Of a stretch of DNA of 64,000 nt, positions 22,409 through 34,717 are shown piece by piece; position 1 is the first letter of the stretch, and each line of letters begins with the position of its first letter. The notes under the pieces were generated by a model. The model ran no database searches. It had not been told where the DNA came from and worked only from the letters and a program-made list of their open reading frames with translations. The position numbers and the translations under genes were made by a program. Origin of the DNA: Corinectria fuckeliana (Eukaryota > Ascomycota > Sordariomycetes > Hypocreales > Nectriaceae); contig WPDH01000080.1 in the NCBI GenBank assembly GCA_019137255.1, positions 124,001 through 188,000 on the forward strand, read 5' to 3'.

Positions 22409-22886
22409 TCAGCTCTGGGCAACCAACCCTTCATCTTCCTTTCCACCACAGCCCTTTCTCGCCATAACTTCGATCTCTATCCTCATCTCGTCCTTCATCA
22501 GGCCTGCCTGCAACATGGTTGCCGCGGGACGGACGTCGCCGAACCACTTCTGCAGAACAGGCCACGTCTTGGGGAAATCGTCGCGGTCAGGCAGGATATA
22601 CTTGACGCGGACTACGTCGGCTACGGAGGCTCCTGCGTCCTTGAGGGCGGCGGCGATGTTAGTGAGCGTCTGGTCGGCCTGTTCGGTGACGGAGGAGGAG
22701 ATGGCGCCTGTCTTGTAGTCGTATCTATGCGGGGTGTTAGAGGGTACTCTAGGTGTTTACGCCTGTCAAAAAGGGATCCTACCCAGTTGTGCCGCTCACA
22801 AAGACCCAGTCACCGGTGATGACGGCCCTGGAGTAGCCGATCTGGGCCTCAAAGGCAGATCCGGAGCTGATATTCTGGCGCAACAT
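22409..22886 (-). CDS. RidA/YjgF/UK114-family enamine deaminase
   Basis: Small trimeric enzyme family that hydrolyses reactive 2-aminoacrylate-type enamines formed by PLP enzymes. Two exons (22783-22886 and 22409-22724) with a 58-nt intron give 139 aa. Motifs: AVITGDWVFVSGTTG, then QADQTLTNIAAALKDAGAS, VVRVKYILPD, the RPAAT segment whose Arg is the substrate-carboxylate ligand in RidA, and IEIEVMA with the conserved catalytic-region Glu. No obvious mitochondrial presequence, so cytosolic is likelier. Substrate unknown; the family is broad. Confidence 0.9.
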
Positions 22887-23685
22887 GACGAATAGCTTCA
22901 ATATGGAGTAGGTTGGATCATAGCGGGGGTCCAAGATAGTTCAAAGCTACAAAGCAGCATCCAACTGAATTCAATGAAAGGTGAAAAATAAATGGTAGAG
23001 AAATGTATACATTAATTCACTCATTTCGGTGTCGACTCGATATATGAGTCACGCCTATGTGCACCAGCCTCAGTCTGACAAAGTTAGCTGGGCCCGAGTA
23101 GCTTCGGATGAAGCGTGGGGTAGCCTTAATTCGGCTCGCGAGGCCACCACGTGGGGTCCCTGTCGGGCCAGACTCTGAAGCCATGTATATATGAAGGGCA
23201 ATGATGACAGCGGACTTGCAGGTTCGAGAATCATGCTTGACTGGGGCGATTCGTACTGTTCTCGTTGCGTCTACAACCGACATTTCATACTACCGCTGGT
23301 TATGATTTAGGAGCTGGAGGCTTCTCTGTTAGCAAAGAACTCAAGTCATCTTGTAGTTACACTACGAGCTCAAGCACTTTGTTAGCATTGGTGGCTGCTC
23401 TTGCCTGTAGGCTTTGAAAAGAAGTTGGCCAAGCATGGGTCTTCTCAACAACAGTTGTCACAGGGAGAACATGGCATCAGAGGATAGAGGAGCTTGCAGT
23501 GAGATGCGAGCTGGAGGTTGACTCCACCGAATCATTCAGTCTGCAGTTCCCTTTGGCAGTCATTGTATATTTGTACATCAAGGCGTAATGCGTAATCGAG
23601 AAGAGGTCGAGGTGTTTGGTCGGGCGCCGGAATATTAACAGTACTGTACATATCTTACACCCTCATATCACACCGTCCGGCTTGT
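22887..23685. other. Intergenic region, no gene seen
   Basis: About 800 bp between the 5' end of the RidA gene and the 3' end of the AIM41-like gene. No recognisable coding sequence. Confidence 0.5.
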
Positions 23686-24276
23686 TTAGGCAGTGAGTTC
23701 TTTGACCATCTTGGCCAGCTCCTTCTTGTCGACATCCTTGCCCTCGAGAGCACCTGACAGACGTTTCATCACGTCGCCCATGATAGACTTGACGTTGATT
23801 CCAGCAGCCTTGGACGCTGCGACTGCCTCTTCCACCAGGGCCTTGAGCTCCGCCTGGCCGAGCGTCTGCACGCCGCTGTTGGCGGCGTATTCCTCCAGCA
23901 CCTTGATCTGGCCCTCCTCCTTCTCGACCAGGTCCTCGCGACCGGCGGCCTTGGCTTCGGCCACGGCGTCTAGGGAGCTCTTCTGGATCTTGCGGATGAG
24001 GGCGACGAGCTGGACGTCGGTTCGGAGGGGGCTCGCCGTCTTGGAGGCGTTGAGGTTGGCGGACAAGATGGCGCGCAGGACAGCTAGCCGGGGCGCGTCC
24101 TTGGCGCGCATGGCCGTCTTGAGGTCGGCCTTGAGCTTGGACAGTAGAGGCGGGGGAGAGTCGACGCCGGGTGTCGAGTAGAGTCGGCAGGCCTGGTTCG
24201 CGGGCGTGCGGAGGGAGGTGCTGGGGCGCGGGGCCCGCAGCGCTCGAAGGAGTTGCATGGACGGCTTGGACGACAT
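23686..24276 (-). CDS. aim41: AIM41-like mitochondrial protein (GatB/YqeY domain)
   Basis: Intronless, 196 aa. The N-terminus (MSSKPSMQLLRALRAPRPST) is basic, hydroxylated and free of acidic residues, as for a mitochondrial presequence. The YqeY-like domain starts near residue 45: LLSKLKADLKTAMRAKD, RLAVLRAILSA, DVQLVALIRKIQKSS, then a helical tail with MGDVMKRLSGALEGK. YqeY domains resemble the tRNA-binding tail of the GatB amidotransferase subunit; the molecular role of Aim41 is not settled. The first ATG in frame is used; a second at codon 7 is possible. The frame is open upstream but has no ATG. Confidence 0.9.
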   Translation of the reverse strand: MSSKPSMQLLRALRAPRPSTSLRTPANQACRLYSTPGVDSPPPLLSKLKADLKTAMRAKDAPRLAVLRAILSANLNASKTASPLRTDVQLVALIRKIQKSSLDAVAEAKAAGREDLVEKEEGQIKVLEEYAANSGVQTLGQAELKALVEEAVAASKAAGINVKSIMGDVMKRLSGALEGKDVDKKELAKMVKELTA

Positions 24277-26612
24277 GGTGGGCGAGTAGATTTGACTGAC
24301 GTACGAATTGGCCCGGAGGGAGTTGTCGGGAATTGAGGCGTTGCGGGGTGGTGCAATGCGGAACAACGGGATGCGAAGTTTGGAGTTTGAGAGCTCAAGC
24401 TTGGGGCCGGAGCTCAAAATTTCCCTCCCCGATCAATCAGCGGCCCCAATTGGTTCTCGGGATGCGGCAGAACAGCCCGCCAAGAGCATCAGATTAACAG
24501 AACTCAATTTATACTACGGTATGGAATTCATAAATGATGCCGTGTATCGCCAGAGTTTATTTTATACGAAGTGAGTTGACCCGTTCTTATACACCCATGA
24601 TAGAGAGGACGGGGATGCGGTTGTTTCGTTCACTGCTAATGTCATCGTGATGATCTAACGGCGGAGATCCATGTAATATGTGATACATCATCTACCCCGT
24701 GGATGCGGGAGTATAGGTACTGGCTCGTTTATCATGCCTAAATTGATCAAGAGAAATATCCTATCAGTCTTTGCAGCTCCTGCCAATTCTTTTCGTGGAA
24801 ATGAGAAAGTTTCGGTGTCCTTTTGACTTTACTTTCCAGGTCTATCACACGCCCGTTTTCGGATAAGCAGTTCCCTCCGCCCACTTTACGGGCCAGACTG
24901 GGGGCACATGAAGTATTTAGGAAGTCAAATTCCTCCAGGTTTCATACTTCGTGCCCCGTTCCCATAGAGCGTTATATCGTCTCTCGCTTATCAATCCCCC
25001 CGCAGTATGTCCCCTTCCATGACAATAACTCTGGGACACTCCAGACAAGTCTCTTAGATGATGCAGCGTAGGAAAATGCAACTTGGCTAGCTCTGGTTTC
25101 TAAGTTTAGACATGGGTATAATTAGCATTCACAGTTGGCCGCCAGAAGCGGGATGCAGCCGTGTCTCCCGGTGTTAGCGGTGAGGGTACGGATACAGTTG
25201 TACCTTGGGATGAGACAGTTGACAGGGTTGGTTGAAGTCAGCCAGGATGTCCGATGCCCTAAACTGGTGCAGTGCATCTACAATGCAGACACAAGCTGGA
25301 CCGTGACCATCTCGGGTGATTTTTGAGTAGAACTCTGGTACCGGAATATCCGCTAGCTGAACTTCAGAGGGAAACGTGTGGGGGAAGAGAACATCGTCAT
25401 CTCCACGATTCTCTCAGTCTCCTATGCTACCATTGGCTTCGGTATCGAAGAGATCAGCTGGAGAAGAACGCTAAATCACCTGATCGGTTTGGCACCTGCA
25501 ATCTCATGCGAAGACAAGGGTTGACCAGGATCGGGGGACGCTTCCGTTGATAATTTCATCCCGCTAGGGGTCACGCTAACTGACCGGCATGCAGGCCAGG
25601 GATCGATATGAGGATGGCATCGGATGGACGGCCTAGTGCGGGATCAGTGGCAGCTTGGTCATCGGCACAGGAGTCATCTGGGGCCCGTGTGCTGGATAAT
25701 ATAAGGCTTCGAAGTCGTTGTGCCCGAAGCTGGGCTCTGGTGTATATTTGTTCCCCGGATCTTTCTCCTTTGTGATACTCCCAAGCATTGAACTCGAGCG
25801 AACAATGAGAGACCATAATCCGGTGAGGGGCTTCGATGGACTCCTTGTAAGCCATGACGTGAGTTGTGACTCGAAAATGATAGCATCCGTGGCCGACGAG
25901 GAGATGTGGATATCGTTAGAGATACGGGACGCACCGGCGGCTGCCTTTCTCCCCTTTCCGCCTTTGCCCTTGTGACTGACTCCCTTGCGACTCGACATTA
26001 GTGGCACTGTCCCTTGAGCCCTGACGGGGAATCGAGTGGTACGGCAGTCTCCAGTCTGCAGCTGCGGTCCCAGCCTGTCGGTAGCGAGTCTCCAAGGGCC
26101 AGTCAATGCCGACACAGGCCTGGCAGTAATAAGACAGCAATGGCAGCCACCTCGAGGGCAAGGGGGGGGGATGGCTTTGTTTAGCTTTCATTTCTCTGTG
26201 TTCCTTGCGTCATCTCTAGGAGACCTCTTGATGTCCAATGATATGTGCCTGAGGTAAGTTGGTATGTTCAGCTGGCATCTTGCGTGGTTTGATCCATGAC
26301 CTCTTCTCCTCGTTCCTGCCCGTCAGTCCGCACTTGCCTTCTCGTGCGTGCCCACACCCAGCCACCCACCCACTTGGTTCCTGCCTGGCCTACGAGCGCC
26401 ACTTGCATTCCTCCGAGCGGTCTAAACCTTCTTTCAACTTCATCGAAGCCCACATCAACGTTCCTCCATGTCAACCCAACCGCTTCATGCCCCAGACGCG
26501 GGGAATGCTGGTACATGTAATCGATTCCGACCTCTGTATCCCGACACCTCCGGGAAGTCTTCCTGGCACGTATTGAGCCGCACGCTACCCGACCGACTTG
26601 TTATCGAACTGC
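24277..26612. other. Intergenic region, no supported gene
   Basis: About 2.3 kb. Several 60-160-codon open frames on both strands overlap at 25.1-26.2 kb, but none shows a domain, a coherent exon structure or recognisable similarity. Confidence 0.4.
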
Positions 26613-28332
26613 TCATCGACGAGGCTTCCGGCCAATGCAGACATAACTATTATTTCAAACGTCAACACCTCTCTGCCAAAGCTTGCAGCAGTGGACCAAC
26701 ATGGAAGCCCACTTACATTGGAAAGTAGGCCTAGGGTTTCCAGAAGACGCGCGGCCAGTCAGCTTCTCTCTCCCTGATTTGCTCTGCGGGTGTTCGAGCG
26801 GATGCGAGGAAAAGTCGTACCTTGAATGCTGGGTTACCTGCTTCACTCCTCGCCTGCGCGATCAGCAGTTGGAAGTCGGCTAATGGCATTCTGCCATGCT
26901 CAGTCAGCCGTGAAACTCTCTGGACGAACGCACTTCACATACCCGAGAAGCTGCGTGAACTGGTATAGCGCCTGTGAGTACAGCATCTGGCTCACATTCG
27001 CAGTGTTCGCCAATCCGATGTTGTAGTCCCGAGCATCTGAACATTTCAACTGTGTCAGAAGGGATGCCATCATCGTCAATCTTCTCGGCACTTACCATTC
27101 GACCAAGCACACATCGGCAACGTCAAAAGTCTTGATTCGATTTCGGTGAAGCCCGCACTCCTCATCCAATTCGCCAGATGCAACGGTGCCCGAGGGTCCT
27201 TGTACGGCTGCGCACTTTGCAAATACTGCGTTGACCACCTCGATAATGCGTGGTCTGTGCCAGGTCTCCCAATCAGCAATCTTCCTGGAGTTGGGGGTGT
27301 CCATGATGCTCGCCTCTTGTCAAAGTTCCATTATCAGATTGGGCGTTGAAATATATCTCGACCATCTGGCACCACCCTCCTGGTCGCAGGACTCGAAAAA
27401 TATCTCGGATGTAACTTCGCCATCGATTCGAGTGGATACCGCCTGCCATCATCTGGCTGTGGACAAGGTCGAAATGGTTGGACCGGAATGTGAACCTGAC
27501 GAAGGATCGTTTGCTCAGCCAGTTGTCCGCAAATTTTCAAGCTTGGGCATCTTACCGTGCGTTGAGGTCGTCGACTTGAAGTTCGAGGTTGTCGGGGGGG
27601 TTCTCTGGGATCATGTGCGGACTCACATCTATCCCAAGGACCTGTGGATGCCACTGTCAGCTGGACGTACGATAACGAAACACACGAGCCCTGAAAGAGA
27701 CGCTCTCCAGGAAACTGATCCTATGATCCAAACCAACCTATCGCTTCCTCGACAGCTTCGCCTGCGGACGGACACTCCCCTTAGGTTCAATAGGCCTGGG
27801 GTCTACATTCTATCTGGCGCTTTTTGGAGTCCAAGATTGCATCGATTTCTGGCGAACCACTGGTCCCTTTGGCTGCCCGACGTGACAAGGCGTGGAGACA
27901 ACCGAAAATGAAGACATCTACGTACCTCGGCGTTTGGGTATTGTGCGGCGACGTCCATGGCCCAGTCTCCCGATCCGCACCCACAGTCAAGGATCCTCCT
28001 CGGATTTCTGATGGGAGGGAATATCATCCTGTTGTCGAACAAGCTGCTGAGAACCCCGTGCATCACCTCGAGGCGTGCGATCTCGTCCTGGGTCAGCTCG
28101 TTAGGCTCCGTTGGCTCACTTTGGCGGGGGAAGGGGGCAGAGCAGATTCTGTTCCTTACTTCGTCGATCGGTACAAAATAGGTTCCGTTTGTGAGGGCGT
28201 ATTGCTGATAAGTGCGGCCATGGTGATCAATAATCTCGGTAAACGTCTCGTCAAGGGGTGCTGTTCCATCTCTTCAGAAGGGCTTAGCGACAATCTAGCT
28301 GACGACCCAGGATTCTCTTACTCGGCGTCCAT
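26613..28332 (-). CDS. SAM-dependent methyltransferase, LaeA/UMTA type
   Basis: Class I methyltransferase of the fungal family that includes the secondary-metabolism regulator LaeA and many LaeA-like paralogues. Nine exons solved by hand: 28322-28332, 27926-28271, 27556-27641, 27314-27495, 27096-27254, 26943-27036, 26821-26890, 26717-26730 and 26613-26646, giving 331 aa with every phase consistent. Motifs: DHHGRTYQQYALTNGTYFVP, motif I ILDCGCGSGDW (97-107), GIDVSPHMIP, FDLVHSQMMAGGI, RVLRPGGWCQMVE, APLHLANWMRSAGF and a C-terminal YFPIYVCIGRKPRR. Intron 4 (27255-27313) is GC-AG; intron 2 is unusually long (284 nt). It stands alone, with no biosynthetic cluster visible nearby. Substrate unknown. 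Confidence 0.82.
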
Positions 28333-31300
28333 GATGCTAGCAAGTATTCGAGGCCTTCTAAGTGCCGATGAACTCCCAAGTACGATATGGACTTGGCAAT
28401 AATTCAGCGATTTAGATCAGGTTGGATACGTTCCTGCTCAGCGCGATTTAGGCTACCCTTTGTTACTAAAGAAGTCAGGTGGTACCCCGAGCGTGGCCCC
28501 AGTCCACAAGTCGAGAGCCACCCCGGCGCCGGGATACAGTCTCCAAAGACATATCTGGGTCTAAGGAGCTTCTTGCATACAACGGCTGCCTTGGGTTGGA
28601 CTTACAAGGCACAATAAAGTTCTTCCTCCACCAGGGTGGATATTACTGACGTTTAACAGTCCAGATTGGGTGCGCCAGACTCGGGTTTCAAGATACTCCG
28701 TCGATCTTGGGCCTCGATTGTGTTACTGTCTCTCTAGCACTTCCTCTCAGTTCTGCCACCTCAGCCAGGAGCCCACTTCGGCATCAGGGATCGGCCGTAG
28801 ACCAAAGGCTGTGAGCTAGTCTATATGGGCAACGACCCAAGACCGATATGTTGGGGACAAGTATCAGTGGACAACAGATATCACGCCAGCGAGGCCTCGT
28901 CCGAACTGATAGGGCGACTTACTGTCGTCAAGTACGGGGTTGCCACCGTGTTTGGGTCCAAAGGCTGCCTTGATGGGATGGTGTTCGTCCCTTTCTCGGT
29001 CTTGAGCTTGGGTCAACGGGTCACCCGTGGGATGGAATCAGTCGAAGCTCACTGGAACGCATTTGGTACGCCTCGTTTTACTACCCTGTTCCATGCTTGG
29101 GCAATGGCCTGGTTCCACTCCAAGTGGAGGGGTTGGTGTGCCGCATGTCCAGACATGATTGCGGTCAACTATGTACAGATGCATCGCTGGGCTCCAGGGT
29201 CTCCTTCCCGTCGGCCCCCATTGGAGCCACCTAACACCTACACACCTACACCAAAAGCCTTCCCACATTGCTGAATGCCTGCAAGGGCACCGAGACATAC
29301 GAAATTCACGGACGACTGGGAGCAAGTTATGAGAGAAGCGTCAGAAATACGAATCGTTTCAAGCCGAAGATAACATGATTACACCCCCACACGCCTTCTG
29401 CCGTATCCTGCCCGACGTGGTGCCTTTGGGGAACTGTGTGATACAGCATAAAGAGGGGCACTGGTTGTTTAATGACGTCTTGCAGGGGGCAAACCAGGGC
29501 CTCCGGGCCAACAAGAGATCACTTAGTGGACGGAACAGCGACAAGCCGTGTCAATACCGAGGACATGGACCTGGGACTTGGGCATGTGGTGGGCTGAAGT
29601 TGCCAGGCCAGGCCATCCTTGAAGGCGAGTTTTCCTGGAGTGTGGTGAGCCGTTATGAAGAGAAATGGAGAGGCCTGGCTCCGTGGCTTATGGGAATTCC
29701 CTAGCCTATATGAGGGATGGCAGCCGAAGAACCAGGAATCGGCCGTGAGTCTAGAAGGATGTCACCACGGATGCTGAACATCACCCAGGCTCAGGGGTAT
29801 GGGGGGTCGGTCCACATTCTGGGAAACGTGCCCCCTCAACGTCGTGCAAAGGAAATTCCAGGACCACGATCAAAAGACTTCTACCTTCACCGCCTCCTGT
29901 GTCCACTTCCAGGCCGACGATGGCCCTCTCGGACAATGAGCGGCATATAATGCAACATCTAGAGACAGGATGTCTCTAGCGGTACGTACGGAGTAGGGGC
30001 GGACGGGAATAGACCTCATGGCGGCCACATTGGCGTTGGGACTGGGTCGCTAAGTTGCATCGGGCCGCGGCCTCTCGCAGTTGGTGCAGACTGTCTTTGG
30101 CCCGCCCGTCAGCTGGTCCTAACAAGTCGTCCTGCCGTATGTACATCATACGACCAGTCATTCATTCCCTTGTATCCTTTCCGGTATCAAAGGGTTCCAA
30201 AGCGACGCGAAGGAAGCTTGCGCTTTGCTGTCTCAAGGTCCAAACCCGACGCCTCGACGGGCCGACGGGGCTAAACTTGTGGCACATGGGGAAGCTCAAA
30301 TCCATGCTCTCGGCGACTCTTACTCTAACCTTCCCGACTCTGCCCCCAGGACCCCGGAGCAGAGCTTGGATCTAAGTCTCCGGCGCCATTCACGGTTAGT
30401 GCTGGCAGTGGGTTCACCTGGATAATCACCCCCTACCCCTACTCCCGCGCGTCCCCCACAAGGGACCTTCGTTCCAGCGTCCCCTTGCCTCATCTGGCTT
30501 TCTTGGGGCATCCACAGCAAGGAGGGCTTGACTGAGCTGCAGAGAACTGAATTGTGGATACGAATGGAAGAAGGGGGCAAAGGAGAAGGAGGAGGAGAGG
30601 TTCCGTTGCCTCATCTGCATTGCAAATGGACGCACGATCATCTGATGGTGATTAAGCTCAGACAAGGCTAACAAGCAACAACTGCCTTTGACAACTGGCC
30701 AACATCACGATCCACGCACAGCACCAAGCTAAAGCCAGTGGCGCCCCGTTGTGGGAGCAACTCTCGCATGTGATCAGCAAATGATTACGAGATAGTATTG
30801 CATTAGATGGCAGGCGAATTTACGCAAACTTGCTGCTACGTTATCACTGTCTGCGGCGTCCCATGGCTCCGGTATCCACATCCAATCTTGTACGGCCGCT
30901 GCGGCCCGCTAGGATGGAGTGAAGTGGTGTGGGGGAGACAAAGGCAGCTGAACTCCGCAAGAAAGACTGCACTGCAAGCCAGGAGGATTCCTGCTCCTGC
31001 TTCTGCCCTTGCTCCTGTCCCTGCTACGGCTAGCATGCATAGGAAATCTTTACGAGATGATGTGCTTCCATAGCCGCGGTCTCCCTCTGGAAATCTCTGG
31101 AAATTGGTTCCGCCAGATGCGCAAGTTCTCCATCAACCTAGCATTAGCATGCTGGGCCCGTTTGCTCCGTCAGCCAGCGCGGAGCTTCTTTGGGGGCCAA
31201 CCGAGACAGGGGAACCTTGCTCGTGCCACCGGTTGCCGACCCAAGCTCTCGGGATTGGGACCAGAGAGTCGGGAAAACGGTGGGCTGTGTCTGGAAGAAG

Positions 31301-32187
31301 GAAGAAGGCCGCGAGTTGACGTTCCCTCCCACCTCCACCTACCGCTCCCTCTCTTTCAACCGGTCTCCCGCACCTACGCCCGATGCCCTGATCAACCACG
31401 TGCGTCATGTTGACGTGCTGGCAGCTGGGTTCCTTGTCCCAGCCGCCCGTCTGTCGGGACGTCACCGAGCAACTGGACGGAGTCGTCTTAGAGAGAACAG
31501 CGATCTAACAAGCTAGGTCCATTTCTATTTGCTCTACTGTACTTTCATGACACCCGACATTTTTGTCTACTCCTGTCGTGACGCGTCCCAAAACCTTCGC
31601 AAGGCGAAACCCGCCCCAGCAAGACAGAAGGAAGAAAAAGAAAACATAAGCAAGTATTGTACAACATGACAGGTCAGCAATATTCGGCCACCCCGCACGG
31701 GCTGCCATGCCCCCCCCTCCACCCCTCGCATATTATACTCGATACGATCAGCGTGAATGCTTGCCCGCCCCCTAGCTCCCGCTTACCCCCTCTTCATAAC
31801 CGTACTGTATACCTCAGGAGTGCAGCGGCGAGAAAAGAAGGGAGGCTCTCTGGTATGCGGATTTGAAACGTCCTCTCAAGCAGCCGTCATGCAGGAAACT
31901 CCCAAACAAGAAGTTGGTCTAGGGCTATCGAAAAAAAAACATGGCTTGCATGAGAAAACAAAAAGGAGCACAGGAGGCAATGCTACCCTCCTTGCCTCAC
32001 CCCGATTCAGACCGAATAGGTTGTTGGACACGGTGGACTGATCTGAGAGGTGGAAGTGCGCATGGATGCATGGAGGTGCATATTGCAGGAGGAAACTATG
32101 TAAGCCCGCCAATATTGGCCGAAACCCGGCCAGGATGATGCAGATTGAGACAACCAGCAACATGTCCTACAAGAGAAACGCGGGCGT
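28333..32187. other. Long intergenic region, no supported gene
   Basis: About 3.9 kb, the second-longest gene-free stretch. It holds a perfect 9-bp inverted repeat with a 3-nt loop at 29959-29979 (CTAGAGACA / TGTCTCTAG). Open frames up to 150 codons (for example 28825-29274) lack domains or plausible splicing. Confidence 0.4.
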
Positions 32188-34674
32188 TTAGCACCACGTG
32201 AAGACAGGATTCCTGCTCTTGACGGCCTCAAGGCGTTCCACGATGACCTTGCGCTGGTTGCCCATCTGACCCTCGGCCGCGGCGTAGCCGAGATCGCCCT
32301 CAACATCGTCGGAGTAGGTGTCGTGGGTCTCGCCGTAGAACTGCTGGGCAATGGTATTGCTGTTCCGACGAGCAGCGGCCGTGGCAAACGAGTAACGGCG
32401 CTGTTGCTGCGCCGTCGGCTGCTGTCCCTGACGAGCTGGCTCGTACATGTTGAGGGCACGGGCCGGGCCCTGGTAGCTGGATCTGAACCCAGAGGGCTGG
32501 ATCGAGGGACGTTCGGCCGCATCGCCGGTGCTTGAATAATGCCCCGCTGGATCTAAGGGGTTGGACTCGCTTAGGTGTGTGTCTTCGGGCGAGTGGGCAA
32601 TGTCGCTCGTCGGGGACGCGATCTCGAACCGCCCGGGATGGGGCATGTCGGCCGGGGGGCTGGTGAGGCCGAGGAGATCCGTGACGGGGACGTTGGACGC
32701 CGGTGCGGAGCTAGCAATGTCCGCTTCGTCCATAGACTGACGGGCGTCCACGGACGGCCGGACGTGGGGGTTGCGGCGGACTTCGGACGGTGTGGCCTGC
32801 ATGGGGACCGCAACGGGCACATCGACGAGGTCGTCCCAGACGCAGACCTTTGCGCGGCGTGTCAGCTCGAGGGGACCGTGGTCAGGAGTCTTGAGGGTCT
32901 CGACGACATTCCAGGCCTGGCCCTTCATGACGGCGATCTGCTTGGCGAACATGCGTTCCTGGAAATCAACGTCCATCTGGAACACCCTTTTTAGGGCGAG
33001 GGTTGTCTGGCTCCACCATGCTGTTGAAGTGAGCAGAGGGAGGAAGTGGTCTCGCGTTTTCTGCGAGAAGGGCCTCCCGATGAGATCTACGGGCAGGAAG
33101 AGCCAGCCGAATGGGAAACTAGATTAGGCGTTAGCTCGTCTGCTCTAACGTTGGAGTTTAGGAGCGCGCATGCCTCCTCCAGGCATCTGGGTGCTTCCAG
33201 GGCCATGAGAGGGAGTTGTCGATGGCACCGAGGCTCATCACTGGCTCCGCTCCGGTGTGTCGCCGGCTGGTAGCATCCATCGGCTTCTGGACCTTATAAG
33301 GATACGAAGCTCGCGGGGCGCGGGGAGGTGACTGGGCTATGCTGACGGGACGAGGACCGTCTTCCTCGGCGACGGTGTCCATGTTCATCTGTATGGGATC
33401 TGAGACGACTGAGACCTTGCCCGCTTCCCAGTCGACCTTGACCATCCAATTATCGAGACCGCGGTCGGTGTTTCTCATGATGTAGTCCAGGATAACCAGC
33501 TTCTCAAGCTCCTCCCGGAATGACTCTTTCAAGTTCTCGGTCCAGGCGAATTGGTTCGGGCCCCGGGGCGGATTATCTTGACCACCCTGTTCGTCGTCGC
33601 TGGCGTATGCGTCGTCGGGCGACGTAGCGCTGGATGGACGGCAACTTTCCGTCCATCTTCTCCGCTTCTTCTTCTTGCCATCGTTTGCGCGGAAGCCGGA
33701 CCAATATTGATCAGGCCAAGGGTGCTCGCGCAGGAAGACGTTGGCATCCTTGAAGCCCTTGAGGAAGACTTGGAAGCTGCCGGGTTTCTCGGGGAGGGGC
33801 TTCTTCTTGCGCTGGAACTTGCGACGGTCCCAGAAGGGGTAGTGGAACGACTTGGAGGAAAGGTAGACGACGTCGGTGTAGGGGACTAGGTGCGTCCGCA
33901 ATTGGACATCGAGGACGTAGGCGGCGGCTTCGCTCACGTAGGAAAGATTGGGGATTAGACTGTGCCCATGTTAGCTTGCGCCGTGGATAGAGAGAGAAGA
34001 GGCGCAGGAATATACCAAGCTCGACCAAAGCAGCAAGGGAACAGGTTTCGATGAATCCACTTGTTCCACTTGGGGTTTCCTGCCGCATATGGCTCCTCGT
34101 CCTTGGGCTTAAAGACACCAACAATCTTGCCGTCGGAATTCCGCGCAAAGTAGCTGCCAGAACTACCCTGAGAGATCATGCTGGGGTGCACTTCTTGCCT
34201 GATGGCGGTTCGGACGCTTTCGACAATGTCCTCGAACTCGGCCCTGGTCATGACACCCTCCTGGGGGGCGGCGACGCCCTCGGCAGTGACAGGTCGCACG
34301 CCCTCGGGGGCCTGGAAGACGGAGTGGTGAATCTCGAGGCGCTCCTCTTCACCGGCCTGATTCCTGCCCTTCCGCTTGAAGCGGGAGGCGATCTCGTCGG
34401 CCCAGCGCTCGAGGCGGGCGTTGATCGCCTTGAGGTCGACGCCGGTGTTGCTGCCGGAGCGTTGGCGGAACTTGGGCCTGGAGGAAAAGGACTTGGGGCT
34501 GGCCATACCGGAGCGATTGCGCGGCTGCGAGACGGGGCCATACCGGGGCGCGGCGGCGGCGGGCTGGAGGGAGGCGTAGGATTGGGAAAGGGGGTCTTCG
34601 TCGGAGTCGTCGCTGTGGTCGTCGGCCTGGGCGAGGCGTTCGTAGCCCGTCGTGGCGGGACGAGATCGAGCCAT
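32188..34674 (-). CDS. lsb6: Type II phosphatidylinositol 4-kinase (Lsb6)
   Basis: Membrane-associated kinase making PtdIns4P on endosomal, vacuolar and plasma membranes. Three exons: 34016-34674, 33174-33959 and 32188-33118, giving 791 aa. Motifs: QGSSGSYFARNSDGKIVGVF with ATP-binding FKPKDEEPY (K189), the CCFGRAC cluster (214-220) matching the palmitoylated cysteine loop of the family, DYIMRNTDRGLDNWMVK (about 378-394) with the catalytic Asp, and GAIDNSLSWPWKHP. Intron 2 (33119-33173) is GC-AG; it gives DAWRSFPFGWLFLP, the family sequence. The C-terminal ~200 residues are a fungal low-complexity extension. The 5' leader has a CCT/AGG repeat. Confidence 0.95.
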
Positions 34675-34692
34675 GGTGGAGGCTGGGAAGCA

Positions 34693-34717
34693 AGGAGGAG
34701 GAGGAGGAGGAGGAGGA
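34693..34717. repeat. AGG trinucleotide microsatellite
   Basis: About eight AGG units (CCT in the sense of lsb6 mRNA) 19-43 bp upstream of the lsb6 start codon, so in its 5' leader. Confidence 0.85.

Noticed and set aside
24277..24417. In-frame upstream extension of the AIM41-like gene
   Set aside because: No ATG in the extension, and the annotated start already begins a good mitochondrial presequence.
25135..25560. Possible enzyme relic (segment reading IVISTILSVSYATIGFGIEE)
   Set aside because: Only one hydrophobic stretch looks protein-like; no family could be recognised on either side.
25571..26115. 160-codon minus-strand frame with a Lys/Gly-rich start
   Set aside because: No domain, no plausible splice partners, and overlapped by equally long frames on the other strand.
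28825..29274. 149-codon plus-strand frame in the gene-poor region
   Set aside because: Random-looking composition, no motif or leader signal.
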